Below, in pieces: positions 24,178-25,155 of a DNA stretch of 25,155 bases. Position 1 is the first letter of the stretch, and each line of letters starts with the position of its first letter. Source of the stretch: CAYUIS01 sp964444825 (lineage in GTDB: Bacteria > Chloroflexota > Anaerolineae > B4-G1); contig CAYUIS010000069.1 in the NCBI GenBank assembly GCA_964444825.1, positions 1 through 25,155 of the forward strand. Direction: 5' to 3'. The notes under the pieces were generated by a model, which worked only from the letters and a program-made list of their open reading frames with translations, had not been told where the DNA came from and made no database searches. A program made the translations under genes and the position numbers.

Positions 24178-24618
24178 ATGGCCTACAACAAGCACGATGA
24201 GAAAGAGATGCAGAAGCACGAAGAGAAAGGCCGGAGCGACGCGCTCGGCGGCGTGATTGGGGCTACCGTCCTGATCTGGGCCGGCGTGGTGCTCTTGGCA
24301 GGCAACCTGGGCTACCTGTATGTGTTCACTGGTATCCTTGATAGCCTGGGAATCAGCCCGTATTCCTGGGAATGGGAGATGCCATTCTTCGACCCGAGGG
24401 CCTGGCAGGTGTTTTTCCTTGGGGCAGGTGTGATCGTCCTGTTCGAGATTGTGATACGGTTGCTGGTTCCGCTGTATCGGCGGCGGATGCTGGGGACGTT
24501 CATCGGAGCTATCGCCCTCTTTGCGCTAGGGCTGGGGCAGTGGACCATCATCTGGCCACTGATCCTGATCGCTATTGGGTTGTCGATCCTGCTGCGTGGG
24601 CTGTTCCGCAGAGGGTGA
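24178..24618 (+). CDS. Small membrane protein with LiaF/LiaI-like transmembrane region
   Basis: 146 residues from ATG 24178, with AGGAGGGCGAG upstream; the longer open frame from 24019 begins before the predicted transcription start and is unlikely. A charged N-terminus (KHDEKEMQKHEEKGRSD) is followed by helices at about 22-42, 75-98, 102-119 and 122-140. The last pair, GTFIGAIALFALGLGQW followed by WPLILIAIGLSILLRG, resembles the transmembrane module found in LiaF, LiaI and DUF5668 proteins (hydrophobic, with W.WP..LI..G). Such proteins often sense or respond to envelope stress. There is no adjacent kinase. Exact function unknown. Confidence 0.75.
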   Translation: MAYNKHDEKEMQKHEEKGRSDALGGVIGATVLIWAGVVLLAGNLGYLYVFTGILDSLGISPYSWEWEMPFFDPRAWQVFFLGAGVIVLFEIVIRLLVPLYRRRMLGTFIGAIALFALGLGQWTIIWPLILIAIGLSILLRGLFRRG

Positions 24619-24633
24619 ATGGACAGCCGTTCA
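24616..24633 (+). terminator. Possible hairpin after the LiaF-like gene
   Basis: TGAATGG and CCGTTCA pair over seven positions (one G-U) around ACAG, starting in the stop codon. No T-tract follows, so it is a weak candidate. The rest of the spacer to 24777 shows nothing further. Confidence 0.3.
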
Positions 24634-24777
24634 CTATGACCTAGCGGCGCTCCGACCACCGAGAGAACACAACGAAACATAGCACTTTGGTCAAGGGAGG
24701 AGGCAGGCGTACCGGCAAATTCGCTGGGCGTGCCCCACGACAAGGGCGGCTTTGGCGGGGAAGGGAGGGTATCCGCT

Positions 24778-25074
24778 ATGAAGGCCAGGGATTTGGTGCT
24801 GCTTCTACTTGTTGGTTCGTTGCTCACATCGTGTTCGGGCGGTCCATCAAAGGGGGATGCAGAAAAAATCGTCTACGGGATCTATATCCGGGAAGCCACG
24901 ATCGTTGGAAAGGCCCGATGTGAGCCCACGGACCAGATGACGGAGGATGACCACACCAACGTGTGGCTGATCCGCTACAGGTTCAAAGATCAGACCGACG
25001 TACACGGGATGTTGATAGAGGAGGTGGATGGGGAGTGGCAGATATACGCACCGACAGTGGAGGAATGCCCCTAG
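24778..25074 (+). CDS. Small lipoprotein of unknown function
   Basis: 98 residues from ATG 24778, with GGGAGG nine bases upstream; the open frame starting at 24730 adds only a Gly-rich leader that overlaps this site. Residues 1-19 are a lipoprotein signal with LTSC (Cys19). The mature part of about 80 residues alternates charged and hydrophobic residues (IVYGIYIREATIVGKARCEP, then NVWLIRYRFKD and GMLIEEVDGEWQIY), suggesting a small beta-rich fold. Cys67-type and C-terminal Cys residues (ARCEP and VEECP) could form a disulfide. I recognise no family. It follows the LiaF-like gene by 159 bp and may have its own promoter, which I could not identify. The final 81 bases of the window contain no feature I can support. 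Confidence 0.7.
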   Translation: MKARDLVLLLLVGSLLTSCSGGPSKGDAEKIVYGIYIREATIVGKARCEPTDQMTEDDHTNVWLIRYRFKDQTDVHGMLIEEVDGEWQIYAPTVEECP

Positions 25075-25155
25075 GGTTTCAGACGAGATTGTGGGACAGG
25101 GTCTAGCCACCTGACAGTTTGCATCCATACACTGGCTGTAATCGAATTGAGATGG

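Overview
The window is about 25 kb of moderately GC-rich bacterial DNA, probably chromosomal and probably from an Anaerolineae-like member of the Chloroflexota. This placement is an inference from the gene content: many solute-binding lipoproteins, NarL-type regulators, MacA/MacB-like exporters without a TolC partner, and Thr/Pro-rich lipoprotein stalks. No rRNA, tRNA or phylogenetic marker is present to confirm it. I see no mobile element, CRISPR array or phage gene.

Region 1 (1-7881) is a sugar-type ABC and signalling locus. Two solute-binding lipoprotein genes lie on the minus strand: a xylose-type protein whose binding domain is tandemly duplicated in one chain and which runs off the left edge, and an RbsB-like protein. 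Divergent from them is a tight three-gene plus-strand operon: a REC-HTH-REC response regulator; an RbsC/XylH-like permease fused through an extra transmembrane helix to its own solute-binding domain; and a single ABC ATPase domain fused through a coiled coil to a HisKA_3/HATPase_c histidine kinase. The ATPase half has substitutions at the signature, Walker B and H-loop positions. Together these look like a sugar ABC transporter converted into a transmembrane receptor for a two-component system. This is the most unusual object in the window.

Region 2 (7917-14885) holds a BaeS/BaeR-like two-component pair on the minus strand. It is divergent from a MacA-MacB-type operon: membrane fusion protein, ATPase, FtsX-type permease, a lipoprotein and a small membrane protein with a calcium-loop-like motif. 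The intergenic region carries two mirror-image arrays of TCTCCA-like half-sites at 11-bp steps. Each array ends exactly 11 bp before a -10 box, one for each direction, so both operons are probably controlled by the BaeR-like regulator.

Region 3 (15021-22995) has a MarR-family regulator with a consensus promoter and a palindrome at the transcription start. Four half-size ABC exporters follow, forming two consecutive heterodimer pairs. In each pair the first subunit is degenerate (Walker B Glu to Asp, H-loop His to Gln) and the second is catalytically canonical. Conserved sequence past the second gene's stop shows that the pairs arose by duplication.

Region 4 (23037-25155) contains a cupin and a truncated DUF2461 gene on the minus strand, a divergent regulatory region of 326 bp, a LiaF/LiaI-like small membrane protein and a small lipoprotein. 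The last 80 bases hold nothing I recognise.
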